The translations under genes were made by a program, and so were the position numbers. This document shows, one piece after another, positions 24,910-33,093 of a DNA stretch of 64,000 nt. Origin of the DNA: Falsiroseomonas ponticola (GTDB taxonomy: Bacteria; Pseudomonadota; Alphaproteobacteria; Acetobacterales; Acetobacteraceae); contig NZ_JAERQN010000004.1 of the NCBI RefSeq assembly GCF_016805305.1, positions 496,001 through 560,000 on the forward strand, written 5' to 3'. A model generated the notes under the pieces. The model did not search any database and was not told the DNA's origin. It saw nothing but the letters and a program-made list of their open reading frames with translations. Position 1 is the first letter of the stretch; every line of letters begins with the position of its first letter.

Positions 24910-25905
24910 TCAATTCTCCGGCGTGAAGCCGCTGTCGCGCACGATCGGGCCGTATTCCGCGCGTTCCCGCGCGATCAGGTCGCGGAACGCCGCCGGGCTG
25001 GCGGAGACGGTCGGCAGGAAGTCCAGCCGGTCCAGCGCCGCCACCAGGTCCGGCATCCGGGACGCCTGCACGATCGCGGCATGCAGCCCGTTGACGATCG
25101 GCGCCGGGGTATTGGCGGGCAGCAGCACGCCGAACCACTCATCCTTGGACAGGTCGCGGTAGCCGAGCTCCAGGAAGGTCGGCACATCCGGGTAGCGCGG
25201 GTTCCGCTGCGGCGAGGACACGGCCAGCATCCGCGCCCCCGTCCCGTGCTGGGGCGAGACGTCGCCCAGCACGCCCACGAAGATCGGCAGCCGCCCGCCG
25301 ATCAGGTCCTGCACGGCCGGCACCGCGCCGCGATAGGGCACATGGGTCACCGGCACGCCGATGGCCTTGCCGAAGGACACGCCCAGGAAATGCGGCGCCG
25401 ACCCCGCGGCCGGGGAGGCGAAGGGCACCTCCCCCCGCTGCGCCTTCATCCAGGTCACCAGCTCCGCCAGGGTCTTCGCGGGGTGGTTGGCCGGCACCGC
25501 CAGGGCGAAGGGGAAGGAGCAGACGGTGGAGACCGGGATCAGGTCCGTCAGCGCGTCATACCGCACCTCCCGCGGGAAGACGTGCGGCTGAAGGGTCAGC
25601 ATGGAGGCCGGCGTCTGGAGGAAGACGGTGCCGTCGGGCTCGGCGGCCTTCACCGCCTCCACCGCGATGCGCCCCGCCGCGCCGACCCGCCCGTCGACGA
25701 TGACGCTCGGGGCATAGACGCCGCGCAGCTTCTCCGCATACAGCCGGGCCACGATGTCGGAGGACCCGCCCGGCGGGAACCCCAGGATCAGCCGCGCCGG
25801 CCGGTTGATGGCCTCGGCCCGCGCCTGGCCGGTGAAGGCCGACCCGATGAAGGCCGGCAGCGCGAGCGCGCCGAGGGCGGCACGCCGCTTCAGCATGAGG
25901 GTCAT
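24910..25905 (-). CDS. Tripartite tricarboxylate transporter substrate-binding protein (TctC/Bug family), paralogue 1 of a divergent pair
   Basis: A 331-residue exported protein with a signal peptide ending near GQARAEA and the Bug entrance motif RPARLILGFPPGGSSDIVAR. It is clearly paralogous to the rightward neighbour: both contain TLQPH(V/I)FPREVRYDALTD and HVPYRGA(V/A)PAVQD. The start ATG 25905 has AAGGA upstream. It shares a 133-bp divergent promoter gap and a TTATG-N3-CATAA palindrome with that neighbour, which links it to the CoA-ligase/crotonase genes further right. Confidence 0.9.
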   Translation of the reverse strand: MTLMLKRRAALGALALPAFIGSAFTGQARAEAINRPARLILGFPPGGSSDIVARLYAEKLRGVYAPSVIVDGRVGAAGRIAVEAVKAAEPDGTVFLQTPASMLTLQPHVFPREVRYDALTDLIPVSTVCSFPFALAVPANHPAKTLAELVTWMKAQRGEVPFASPAAGSAPHFLGVSFGKAIGVPVTHVPYRGAVPAVQDLIGGRLPIFVGVLGDVSPQHGTGARMLAVSSPQRNPRYPDVPTFLELGYRDLSKDEWFGVLLPANTPAPIVNGLHAAIVQASRMPDLVAALDRLDFLPTVSASPAAFRDLIARERAEYGPIVRDSGFTPEN

Positions 25906-25973
25906 GGAGGTTCCTTCCCTGTCCTTGCGCGGGGATGCCGCCGCACCGCGAGCGTCCCGCTTGAATGCAACCA

Positions 25974-25986
25974 TTATGCGCCATAA
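25974..25986. promoter_or_regulatory. Predicted MarR operator 1 (TTATG-CGC-CATAA)
   Basis: TTATG (25974-25978), spacer CGC, CATAA (25982-25986), between the two divergent Bug genes. ATTATG read on the minus strand is CATAAT, a good -10-like hexamer for the leftward gene, so a bound protein would block it. The same palindrome occurs at 30736 and 31355 beside a MarR gene and is rare in this GC-rich window. Confidence 0.65.
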
Positions 25987-26038
25987 GTTTAACCGCAAGG
26001 CAAGGTGCATCGTCACCGCCAGGGGAGGATCAGGGACC

Positions 26039-27025
26039 ATGACCATCCAGTTCGGCCGCCGTGCGGCCCTCGCCACCCTCGCCACCGCCGTTGCCGCGGG
26101 CGCCGCCCCCGCGGCCCGGGCGCAGGCGGTGTCCCGCCCCGCCCGCGTCCTGGTGGGCTTCGCCGCCGGCGGGCCCACGGACCTGGTCGCCCGCATCTAT
26201 GCGGAGCGCCTGCGCGGCGCCTATGCCCCCTCCGCCCTGGTGGACAACCGCCCCGGCGCCTCCGGCCGCCTGGCCGTCGATGCCACCAGGGCCGCGGACC
26301 CGGATGGTACGACGCTGCTCGTCACCCCCGCCAGCGTCATGACGCTGCAGCCCCACATCTTCCCGCGGGAGGTGCGCTACGACGCGCTGACGGATTTCGT
26401 GCCGGTCTGCACGCTGTGCGACTTCGCCTTCGCGGTCGCCGTGCCGGCCAGCCACCCGGCGCGGACGCTGGCGGACCTCACCACCTGGCTCCGCGCCCAG
26501 CCGGCGGAGGTGCCCTATGGCTCCCCCGGCGCCGGCTCCGGCCCGCATTTCGTCGGCGACATGATCGGCCGCGCGGTCGGCGCGCGGCTCAACCACGTGC
26601 CCTATCGCGGCGCGGCGCCCGCGGTGCAGGATGCGCTGGCCGCGCGCATCCCGCTGGTGGTGGCGGTGGTGTCCGACCTGCTGCCGCATCACGGCCAGGG
26701 CGTGCGCATCCTGGCCATCTCCTCCCAGTCGCGCCTGCCCCGCCTGCCGGATGTGCCGACGCTGGCGGAGGCCGGCTACCCCGCGCTGACCATCAGCGAA
26801 TGGATGGGCCTTTTCGCCCCCGCCCGCACGCCGGCGCCCATCGTCGCCGCGCTGCACCAGGCGGTGGCGGCCGCCGTGCGGACGGAGGAGGTGCGCCAGG
26901 TGCTGGACCGGCTGGAATTCCAGCCGACCGTCCAGGGGCCGGAGGAATTCGCCGCCCGCATCCGCCACGACCGCGACCTCTGGGGCCCCGTGGTGCGGGC
27001 GAGCGGCTTCCAGCCGGAGACGTGA
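26039..27025 (+). CDS. Tripartite tricarboxylate transporter substrate-binding protein (TctC/Bug family), paralogue 2 of a divergent pair
   Basis: A 328-residue exported protein with a signal containing GRRAALATLATAVAAGAAP (twin-arginine-like) and cleavage near ARAQA. The mature start RPARVLVGFAAGGPTDLVAR and the shared segments named for its leftward paralogue show an inverted duplication that has since diverged. ATG 26039 follows GGGGAGGATCAGGG. A strong hairpin lies just past its stop. The ligand is unknown; the shared palindrome suggests the acid handled by the downstream beta-oxidation genes. Confidence 0.9.
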   Translation: MTIQFGRRAALATLATAVAAGAAPAARAQAVSRPARVLVGFAAGGPTDLVARIYAERLRGAYAPSALVDNRPGASGRLAVDATRAADPDGTTLLVTPASVMTLQPHIFPREVRYDALTDFVPVCTLCDFAFAVAVPASHPARTLADLTTWLRAQPAEVPYGSPGAGSGPHFVGDMIGRAVGARLNHVPYRGAAPAVQDALAARIPLVVAVVSDLLPHHGQGVRILAISSQSRLPRLPDVPTLAEAGYPALTISEWMGLFAPARTPAPIVAALHQAVAAAVRTEEVRQVLDRLEFQPTVQGPEEFAARIRHDRDLWGPVVRASGFQPET

Positions 27026-27030
27026 TCCAT

Positions 27031-27055
27031 GGCACGAAGGCTACGCCTTCGTGCC
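27031..27055. terminator. Strong bidirectional hairpin after the Bug gene
   Basis: GGCACGAAGGC (27031-27041) and GCCTTCGTGCC (27045-27055) form a perfect 11-bp stem with a 3-base loop, five bases after the stop of the rightward Bug gene and between convergent genes. Confidence 0.75.
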
Positions 27056-27128
27056 CCTCAGACGCCGGTCGCCGCGCATCCGCGCGGCTTGGCTTCGCCG
27101 CATTGGCGGCGGCGGCCGGTCGGCCGCT

Positions 27129-27172
27129 CGGCCCGTCGGGCCGCATACCGCACCTGTTCCCCGCAGGTGCGG
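27129..27172. terminator. Two further hairpins between convergent genes
   Basis: CGGCCCG (27129-27135) pairs with CGGGCCG (27137-27143); the one-base centre means it is better seen as a palindrome. CCGCACCTG (27148-27156) pairs with CAGGTGCGG (27164-27172) in a perfect 9-bp stem with a 7-base loop, four bases from the thioesterase stop, a good terminator for the leftward catabolic operon. Confidence 0.6.
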
Positions 27173-27176
27173 CGTG

Positions 27177-27605
27177 TCAGGCCCCGAAGGCCGCCACGAC
27201 CTCCGCCGGGATCGGCGCCGCCTTGATGCCCTTCGGATTGTTCGGGTCCCGCGCCACCCAGACGCGGGTCTCGAACCCCTCCACCCCCAGCGCGCCATCC
27301 GCCTTCAGCAGCCGGTGCTCCACATCGAAGGAGGAGCGGCGGAAGGCCGTGATGCGGCTTTCCACCACCACCTCATCGCCATAGGCGGAAGGCACGGAGA
27401 ACTTTCCCCGCGTATCCACCATCGGGATGCCGACGATCCCGAACTTCTCCGTCCACTGGATCTTCGGCATCCCCAGCGCCGCCTGGAACAGCGCCGCCGT
27501 GCAGGCATCGAAGATCGCGAAGTAGCGGGGGTAGAAGACGATCCCGGCGGGGTCGCAATCCCCCCACTCGATGGTGACGGGGCGGCGATTCACGAGCGAC
27601 GTCAC
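27177..27605 (-). CDS. Acyl-CoA thioesterase, hotdog fold (4-hydroxybenzoyl-CoA thioesterase-like)
   Basis: A 142-residue hotdog protein. The active-site segment EWGDCDPAGIVFYPRYF places the catalytic aspartate at about D18, as in 4-hydroxybenzoyl-CoA thioesterases (family pattern D-x-D-xx-G-IV-(F/Y)). It would release the free aromatic or short acid from CoA at the end of the pathway. The GTG start (27605) overlaps the thiolase stop (GTGA). It is the last gene of the leftward ligase-thiolase-thioesterase operon. Confidence 0.88.
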   Translation of the reverse strand: MTSLVNRRPVTIEWGDCDPAGIVFYPRYFAIFDACTAALFQAALGMPKIQWTEKFGIVGIPMVDTRGKFSVPSAYGDEVVVESRITAFRRSSFDVEHRLLKADGALGVEGFETRVWVARDPNNPKGIKAAPIPAEVVAAFGA

Positions 27606-28831
27606 GACGCCACCTCGATCAGCAGCGCGATCCCCTGCCCGCCGCCGATGCAGGCGGAGGCGATGCCGTAGCGCCCGCCGCGCCGCTTCAGCCCCCGCGC
27701 GCAGGTCACGGCCAGGCGGATGCCGGTGGCCGCCAGCGGATGGCCGATGGCGATGGCGCCGCCATGCGCGTTCAGCTTCGCCTCATCCAGGCCGAGCGCG
27801 CGCGAGCACGCCATCACCTGCGCGCCGAAGGCCTCGTTGATCTCGATCAGGTCGATCTGGTCGAGCGTGAGGCCCGTGCGCGCCAGCAGCGCCTGGATGG
27901 CCGGCACCGGCCCGATGCCCATGATGGCCGGCGGGCAGCCCACCGCCGCCGAGGCCACCAGCCGCGCCAGCGGCGCCCTGCCCTTCGCGAAGGCGCCGCT
28001 GCACACCAGCGCCGCCGCCGCGCCATCCACCACGGCCGAGGAATTGCCCCCGGTCTGCACGCCCCCGAAGGCCGGCCTGATCTTCGCCAGTGTCTCCACC
28101 GGCGACGGCCGCGGATGCGTGTCCGCCTCCACCGAGGGCGTGCGGCGGGACAGCGCGATGCCGCGATCCGCGAGCCCCTCGCGGGAGAAGGTCTCGCTCG
28201 TCACCGGCACCACCTCGTCGTCGAAGAAGCCCGCCTCGCGCGCCGCCAGCGCCCGGTCGAAGCTCCGCGCCGCGAAGGCGTCCACTTCCGCGCGGGAGAT
28301 CCCATGCCGCTTGGCCAGCTCCTCCGCCGTGCCGCCCATGCTCAGCCCGCAGGCGGGGTCGAGCAGCGCCTCCCACAGGAAATCCTTGAACTCGACGGGC
28401 GCGCCCAGCGTAAAGCCGTTGCGATGGGTGTAGGAGGCGATGGGGTTGCGGCTCATGCTCTCCGCGCCGACGCAGAGCGAAACCCCCGCCCCCTGCCGCT
28501 CCACGGCATTGGCGCCCTGGGCCAGCGCCTCGATCCCCGTGCCGCAGACGCGCTGCACCAGCAGCGCCGGCACTTCCTCCCGCACCCCCGCATAGAGGCC
28601 GACATGGCGCGGCAGCATGTAGGCGTCGAAGCTCGCCTGCGCGACCGATCCGGCCACCACATGCCCGATCTCCGCCGCGTCGATCCCCGCCTTGCCGATG
28701 GCGGCGCGCGCCGCCTTGATGCCGAGGTCGATGGGGGAGACGAGGCCGAGGGGCCCGCCCAGATCCGCGAAGGGCGTGCGGGCGCCGGCCAGCAGCCAGG
28801 CGTCCCGCCATTCATTGATCAGCGCGGTCAT
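27602..28831 (-). CDS. Thiolase (acetyl-CoA C-acyltransferase)
   Basis: A 409-residue thiolase with all three active-site residues: C96 (QRVCGTG), H364 (GHPLAATG) and C394 (ACIGGGQG); NEAF is also present. In the degradative direction it cleaves a 3-ketoacyl-CoA to a chain-shortened acyl-CoA and acetyl-CoA. The start overlaps the acyl-CoA ligase stop (ATGA). With the crotonase and SDR encoded in the neighbouring rightward unit it completes one beta-oxidation turn. Confidence 0.92.
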   Translation of the reverse strand: MTALINEWRDAWLLAGARTPFADLGGPLGLVSPIDLGIKAARAAIGKAGIDAAEIGHVVAGSVAQASFDAYMLPRHVGLYAGVREEVPALLVQRVCGTGIEALAQGANAVERQGAGVSLCVGAESMSRNPIASYTHRNGFTLGAPVEFKDFLWEALLDPACGLSMGGTAEELAKRHGISRAEVDAFAARSFDRALAAREAGFFDDEVVPVTSETFSREGLADRGIALSRRTPSVEADTHPRPSPVETLAKIRPAFGGVQTGGNSSAVVDGAAAALVCSGAFAKGRAPLARLVASAAVGCPPAIMGIGPVPAIQALLARTGLTLDQIDLIEINEAFGAQVMACSRALGLDEAKLNAHGGAIAIGHPLAATGIRLAVTCARGLKRRGGRYGIASACIGGGQGIALLIEVAS

Positions 28832-30699
28832 GACAGCTCCGGGGTTACGATGACGAGGGATGACGGTTGGTCGGCATAGAGGTCCTCCACCAGCGCGGCC
28901 CGTGCCGACAGCACGGCGCGCTGGTTGATGGAGCCCTTGTCCGTGATCTCCCCGGCATCGAGGGAGAGCGGCGCCGTCAGCAGCACGGCGCGGGCGATGC
29001 GCTGGGAACTGCCGCTGGCCGTGGCGCCGAGTGCCGCAAGCTTGTCCGTGAGCGCGGCGCGCAGCGCGGGATGGGTGGCGGGGTCCTCCCCCTTCGGCAC
29101 CAGCGTCGCGACCGCTTCCGGTTCCGGCAGCAGGATGGCGGCCAGGAAATCGCGATCGACGCCGGCGATCACGGCGTCCTTCACATAGGGCGCCAGCGCC
29201 GCCACCAGCTTCGCCCGCAGCGGGCCGACGCTGACCCAGGTGCCGGTCGCCATCTTGAAATCCTCGGTGATGCGGCCGTCGAAGCGGAAGCCCTTGTGCA
29301 GGTCGTCGCGGTCGATCGGCACCAGCGCATCGCCGAAGCAGTAGAAGCCTTCCTCGTCGAAGGCCTTGGCCGTGGCTTCCGGGTTGCGCCAATAGCCCGG
29401 CGTGATGGAGGGGCCCTTCACCCGCGCCTCCATCTTCCCCGCCACGGGCGCGAGTTTCATGGTGAGTCCCGGCACCGGCAGCCCGACCGCGCCGGATTCG
29501 GAAAACTCCTCCCGCACGCAGACGGCGAAGGGCGCGGTTTCCGTGGCCCCGAGGCCGGTGATCATCGGGATGGTGTGGCCGCGTTCCGCCAGCGCCATCC
29601 GGTCCAGCTCGTTCCAGATGTGCTGCGGCAGGCCGGCCGCCGAGTAGAACATCATGTGCAGGCGGCTGAAGAAGATGCGGCGCAGGCCCGCATCCTCCCG
29701 CAGATGGTGCACCAGCTCCTCGAAGCCGCGGGGCACGTTGAAGTGGATGCTGGTCGCGATCTCCCGCAGGTTGCGCAGCGATTCGCCATAGCCGCCGGGC
29801 ACCGGGCGGCCATCATCCATGTACATCGTGCCGCCATTGTAGAGGCAGATGCCGATGTTGTGGTTGCCGCCGAAGGTGTGGTGCCAAGGCAGCCAGTCCA
29901 GCAGCACGGGCGGGTCCTCCCCCATGAAGGGGAAGGCTTCCAGCAGCATCTGCTGGTTGGAACAGATCATGCGCTGCGTGTTCACCACGCCCTTGGGCAG
30001 CCCCGTGGAGCCCGAGGTGAACAGGATTTTTGCTGGTGCATCCGGATCGACGGCGGCCGCCGCTTCGTCCACCGCGCGGCCCGGCGTGGTGGAGAGCAGC
30101 TGCTCCATCGTCGTCACCGCGCGGCCGGCGGGCGGGTTGCTGCCGACCAGCAGCTCCACATCCTCCGGCACGACGGCCGCCACCGCATCCGCGAAGCGCG
30201 CGCCGTCGCTGACGAAAACCATGCCCGGCGTCAGCAGCGCCAGGCAGTGCCGCAATTTCTGGAAATCCTTGGCCAGCAGGGCGTAGGAGGGCGAGACGGG
30301 CGCCACCGGCACGCCGACATGCAGCGCCGCCAGCGTCAGGACCGCCTGGTCCAGGCAATTGCCGGACAGGAAGACCAGCGGCCGTTCCGCCGACAGCCCC
30401 CGGTCCAGCAGCGCCTGGCCCACCGCCCGCACCTTGGCCAGCATCGCGCCATAGGTGATGCGCCGCCATTCGCCGGCCGGCTGGCCCTTGGGCGCGCGTT
30501 CCCGCTGCGCGATCAGCGTGCGGTCGGGCGCCAGCGCCGCGTGATGCTCCAGCCGTTCCGTCAGCCGCCGCGGATAGGGGCCGAGTTGCGGGACGGGCGT
30601 GACCAGCAGCGCGCCATCGGCCCGCGCCTCGAACCGTACCGGCGCGGCGCCCAGGCGGCGGCGCGGCGGAAGCTGCGGCGGGGCATGGTGGGTGGACAT
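28828..30699 (-). CDS. Acyl-CoA/aryl-CoA ligase, feruloyl-CoA-synthase-like
   Basis: A 623-residue AMP-forming ligase: the P-loop ILFTSGSTGLPKG is near residue 225, the second core motif is ITGLGATETAPF, and the C-terminal ITDKGSINQRAVL resembles feruloyl-CoA synthases. It should activate an aromatic or short-chain acid with ATP and CoA. ATG 30699 is chosen because GGAGGAGAGG lies right before it; ATG 30729 would sit next to the operator and lacks a ribosome site. A TTATG-N3-CATAA palindrome is 37 bases upstream. It diverges from the MarR gene. Confidence 0.88.
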   Translation of the reverse strand: MSTHHAPPQLPPRRRLGAAPVRFEARADGALLVTPVPQLGPYPRRLTERLEHHAALAPDRTLIAQRERAPKGQPAGEWRRITYGAMLAKVRAVGQALLDRGLSAERPLVFLSGNCLDQAVLTLAALHVGVPVAPVSPSYALLAKDFQKLRHCLALLTPGMVFVSDGARFADAVAAVVPEDVELLVGSNPPAGRAVTTMEQLLSTTPGRAVDEAAAAVDPDAPAKILFTSGSTGLPKGVVNTQRMICSNQQMLLEAFPFMGEDPPVLLDWLPWHHTFGGNHNIGICLYNGGTMYMDDGRPVPGGYGESLRNLREIATSIHFNVPRGFEELVHHLREDAGLRRIFFSRLHMMFYSAAGLPQHIWNELDRMALAERGHTIPMITGLGATETAPFAVCVREEFSESGAVGLPVPGLTMKLAPVAGKMEARVKGPSITPGYWRNPEATAKAFDEEGFYCFGDALVPIDRDDLHKGFRFDGRITEDFKMATGTWVSVGPLRAKLVAALAPYVKDAVIAGVDRDFLAAILLPEPEAVATLVPKGEDPATHPALRAALTDKLAALGATASGSSQRIARAVLLTAPLSLDAGEITDKGSINQRAVLSARAALVEDLYADQPSSLVIVTPELS

Positions 30700-30735
30700 C
30701 CTCTCCTCCGGCGCCGATCGCGGCGTCATGAATTG

Positions 30736-30748
30736 TTATGTACCATAA
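30736..30748. promoter_or_regulatory. Predicted MarR operator 2 (TTATG-TAC-CATAA)
   Basis: TTATG (30736-30740), spacer TAC, CATAA (30744-30748), in the AT-rich gap between the divergent acyl-CoA ligase and MarR genes. It fits autoregulation plus repression of the ligase operon. Confidence 0.7.
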
Positions 30749-30816
30749 TAGTATGGTCCGGCTTCGCTTCCAAGGCCCCCTTCCGCGATCCGGTCCAGGC
30801 CTTATAAGCGAAGCCC

Positions 30817-31287
30817 ATGCCCAAGCCCCGCCGCCAGGGAAGCACAGCCGCGCCCGCCGAGGCGCCCGACCTCTCGCCCCTCGACACCAAGCTCGGCTTC
30901 CGGCTGCGGCTCGCCCAGCAGACTGCCTTCGAGACCTTCCACCGCACCATGTCGCCGCTCGGCCTGACGCCCGGGCGGCTGGCCGTGCTGCTGATGCTGG
31001 AGGCGAACCCCGCCATCCGCCAGGGCGTGCTGGCGGAGGCGCTGCGCATCAAGCCCTCCAACCTGACGGTGCTGCTGGCGTCGCTGGAGGAGGAGGGGCT
31101 GCTGAAGCGGGCGGAGGAGGAAGGCAACCGCCGCGCCAACCTCCTCCAGATCACCCCCGCCGGCCGGGCGCTGCTGAAGCGCGGCAAGGTGGGGGAGGCC
31201 GAGGTGGAACGCCAGCTGGCGGAGGGCATGACGCCCGAGGAACACGCCACCCTGATCAACGCGCTGCGGCTGCTGGCCCGCGGCTGA
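30817..31287 (+). CDS. MarR-family regulator, predicted repressor of the CoA-dependent pathway
   Basis: A 156-residue winged-helix protein: LGLTPGRLAVLLMLEANPAI leads into the helix-turn-helix (QGVLAEALRIKPSNLTVLLASLEE) and the wing EEGNRRANLLQITPAG. MarR proteins of phenylpropenoid and benzoate pathways respond to CoA thioesters; here the neighbours are a CoA ligase (divergent) and a crotonase (downstream). Three copies of one palindrome, two of them flanking this gene, are its likely binding sites. The regulator-site link is inference. Confidence 0.85.
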   Translation: MPKPRRQGSTAAPAEAPDLSPLDTKLGFRLRLAQQTAFETFHRTMSPLGLTPGRLAVLLMLEANPAIRQGVLAEALRIKPSNLTVLLASLEEEGLLKRAEEEGNRRANLLQITPAGRALLKRGKVGEAEVERQLAEGMTPEEHATLINALRLLARG

Positions 31288-31353
31288 AACGCCCCCCAGC
31301 CCGCCCCGCGGGATCGCACCCCGCCCTTGCCCCGGCCGCGCCCCGCGCCTATT

Positions 31354-31368
31354 GTTATGTGACATAAC
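31354..31368. promoter_or_regulatory. Predicted MarR operator 3 (perfect palindrome GTTATGTGACATAAC)
   Basis: A perfect 15-bp palindrome centred on 31361, the best of the three copies. It lies 15 bp before the start of the crotonase gene, directly ahead of the AGGGGA ribosome site, so binding would block transcription of the crotonase-SDR unit. Confidence 0.75.
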
Positions 31369-31383
31369 TAAGGGGAAACGCCC

Positions 31384-32157
31384 ATGGCCGGGGACCTCGT
31401 CAGCCTCGTCATCAGCGGCACCATCGCCCGCATCGCCCTCGACCGCCCCACCAAGCGCAACGCCATCAGCGATGCGCTGCTGGAGGCGCTGGACGCCGCC
31501 GTGGTGCAGGCGCAGCGATCCGCCCGCGCCATCATCATCCAGGGCAACGGCCCCTGCTTCTCGGCGGGCCTCGACCTCGGCGAGCACAAGGCCCGCACGG
31601 CGGAGGAGGTATTCCATCATTCGCGCGGCTGGCACGCCGTGTTCCGGCGCATCCGCACCGGGCGCATCCCGGCCATCGCCGCCATCCATGGCGCCTGCGT
31701 CGGCGGCGGGCTGGAACTGGCCGCTGCCTGCCACATCCGCGTCGCCGACAGCACCGCCTTCTTCGCCCTGCCGGAAGGCACGCGCGGCATCTTCGTGGGC
31801 GGCGGCGCCAGCGTGCATGTGGCGCGGCTGATCGGCGCCGGCCGGATGGCGGACATGATGCTGACCGGCCGCGCGCTGGATGCCGCGGCGGCGGAACGCG
31901 CGGGCCTCGTCACCTATGTCACCGAGGCCGGCGCCGCCCCCGCCAAGGCGGGTGAGCTGGCCGAGAAGGTCGCGAAGATGGCGCCGCTGACCGTGATGGG
32001 CGTGCTGCAGGCCCTGCCGCGCATCCAGGACATGAGCGAGGAGGACGGCCTCTTCGTCGAGAGCATGATGGCCGCCATGGCGCAGACGGGGCCGGAGGCG
32101 CAGGCTGGCCTCGCCGCCTTCCTGGAGAAGCGGGCGGCCAAGGCGGGGGAGGCCTAG
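31384..32157 (+). CDS. Enoyl-CoA hydratase/isomerase (crotonase family)
   Basis: A 257-residue crotonase. The oxyanion-hole segment CFSAGLDLGEH and VGGGLELAAACH are present, and both catalytic glutamates of true hydratases can be placed: E111 (GGGLE) and E131 (LPEGTRG), twenty residues apart as in the rat enzyme. It would hydrate an enoyl-CoA made from the ligase product. It is preceded by operator 3 and followed after two bases by the SDR gene. Confidence 0.9.
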   Translation: MAGDLVSLVISGTIARIALDRPTKRNAISDALLEALDAAVVQAQRSARAIIIQGNGPCFSAGLDLGEHKARTAEEVFHHSRGWHAVFRRIRTGRIPAIAAIHGACVGGGLELAAACHIRVADSTAFFALPEGTRGIFVGGGASVHVARLIGAGRMADMMLTGRALDAAAAERAGLVTYVTEAGAAPAKAGELAEKVAKMAPLTVMGVLQALPRIQDMSEEDGLFVESMMAAMAQTGPEAQAGLAAFLEKRAAKAGEA

Positions 32158-32159
32158 GG

Positions 32160-32918
32160 ATGGACATGCAGGGCGCATCGGCCGTCGTCACCGGCGGCGC
32201 ATCGGGCCTCGGCGCCGCGACGGCGGAGGCGCTGGCCGCCGCCGGCGCCAGGGTCGTGGTGATGGACATCAACCAGGCCGCCGCGGAGGCCGTGGCCGCG
32301 CGCATAGGCGGCGTCGCCGTCGCGGGCGACGTGGCGGAGGAAGCGCCGGTCGCCAAGGCGGTGGAGGAAGCGGCGGCGCTGGCCCCGCTCCGCCTCGCCG
32401 TCGCCTGCGCCGGCATCGCCCCCGCCGCGCGCGTCGCCGGCCGCAACGGCCCGCATGATTTGGCGCTGTTCGAACGCGTGGTGCGGGTGAACCTGATCGG
32501 CACCTTCAACCTGCTGCGCCTGGCCGCCGCGCGGATGACGTCCAACGCGCCGCTGCCGAATGGCGAGCGCGGCCTGGTCGTCGCGACCGCCTCCATCGCC
32601 GCCTATGAGGGCCAGATCGGGCAATGCGCCTACAGCGCCTCCAAGGGCGGCATCGTCGGGCTGACGCTGCCGGCGGCGCGGGAACTCGCGAAGTTCGGCG
32701 TCCGCGTCGTCACCATCGCGCCGGGCCTGTTCCACACGCCGCTGATGGACACGCTGACGGAGGAGGCGCGGGAGAGCCTGGGCCGGATGCCCCTCTTCCC
32801 CGCCCGGCTCGGCCGGCCCGCCGAATATGCCGACATGGTCCTGGCCATCGCCGCCAACCCGCTGCTGAACGGGGAGACGATTCGCCTGGACGGCGCGCTG
32901 CGGCTGCCGCCGGCCTGA
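32160..32918 (+). CDS. Short-chain dehydrogenase/reductase, 3-hydroxyacyl-CoA dehydrogenase type-II-like
   Basis: A 252-residue SDR with the nucleotide motif TGGASGLG (11-18), N111, S145, Y158 and K162 (YSASK) forming the catalytic set. An aspartate (VVMDIN) after the second strand favours NAD. The insertion around PLPNGERGLVVATASIAAYEGQ (here as NGERGLVVATASIAAYEGQ) and PGLFHTPLMDTL resemble type-II hydroxyacyl-CoA dehydrogenases. It oxidises the 3-hydroxyacyl-CoA from the crotonase, feeding the thiolase. Confidence 0.88.
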   Translation: MDMQGASAVVTGGASGLGAATAEALAAAGARVVVMDINQAAAEAVAARIGGVAVAGDVAEEAPVAKAVEEAAALAPLRLAVACAGIAPAARVAGRNGPHDLALFERVVRVNLIGTFNLLRLAAARMTSNAPLPNGERGLVVATASIAAYEGQIGQCAYSASKGGIVGLTLPAARELAKFGVRVVTIAPGLFHTPLMDTLTEEARESLGRMPLFPARLGRPAEYADMVLAIAANPLLNGETIRLDGALRLPPA

Positions 32919-32947
32919 CGCGGCCGATTTTCATGGCATCGGCCGGG

Positions 32948-33090
32948 GTGTTCGGGCTATGTTCCGGGCACCACGGGCCGATCCGCGTCCAGGCTCCGGC
33001 GCCCGTCTGGAAGTCGCGCCGGCGGCGCCCCGGAATCGCGGAATCGGTGCTAAACACCCCTAATCGGCATAATCGGCTAAAAGGGGTTAG
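32948..33090. repeat. Intergenic element B between convergent genes (related to element A at 7351-7465)
   Basis: Lies between the SDR (+) and PP2C (-) genes. It contains TGTTCGGGCTATGTTCCGGG (32949-32968), GCGCCCGTCTGGAAGTCG (33000-33017), CGGAATCGGTGCTAAA (33039-33054, identical over 16 bases to the minus strand of 7404-7419) and an AT-rich tail with repeated TAATCGG and CTAAAAGG words, including a 6-bp stem ACCCCT/AGGGGT. As with element A, the neighbours converge on it. It could be a terminator family or remnants of a miniature mobile element. Confidence 0.6.
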
Positions 33091-33093
33091 TGG

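Noticed and set aside
27056..27128. Small gene or CRISPR-like repeat in the stretch between the hairpins
   Set aside because: Only GC-rich palindromic words are present; no spaced repeats of constant length and no ribosome site.
32959..33063. Micropeptide gene in element B (and its counterpart in element A)
   Set aside because: Only the GIGAK codons are shared in phase, there is no ribosome site in either copy, and the reading frame in element A runs on into antisense of the radical SAM gene.
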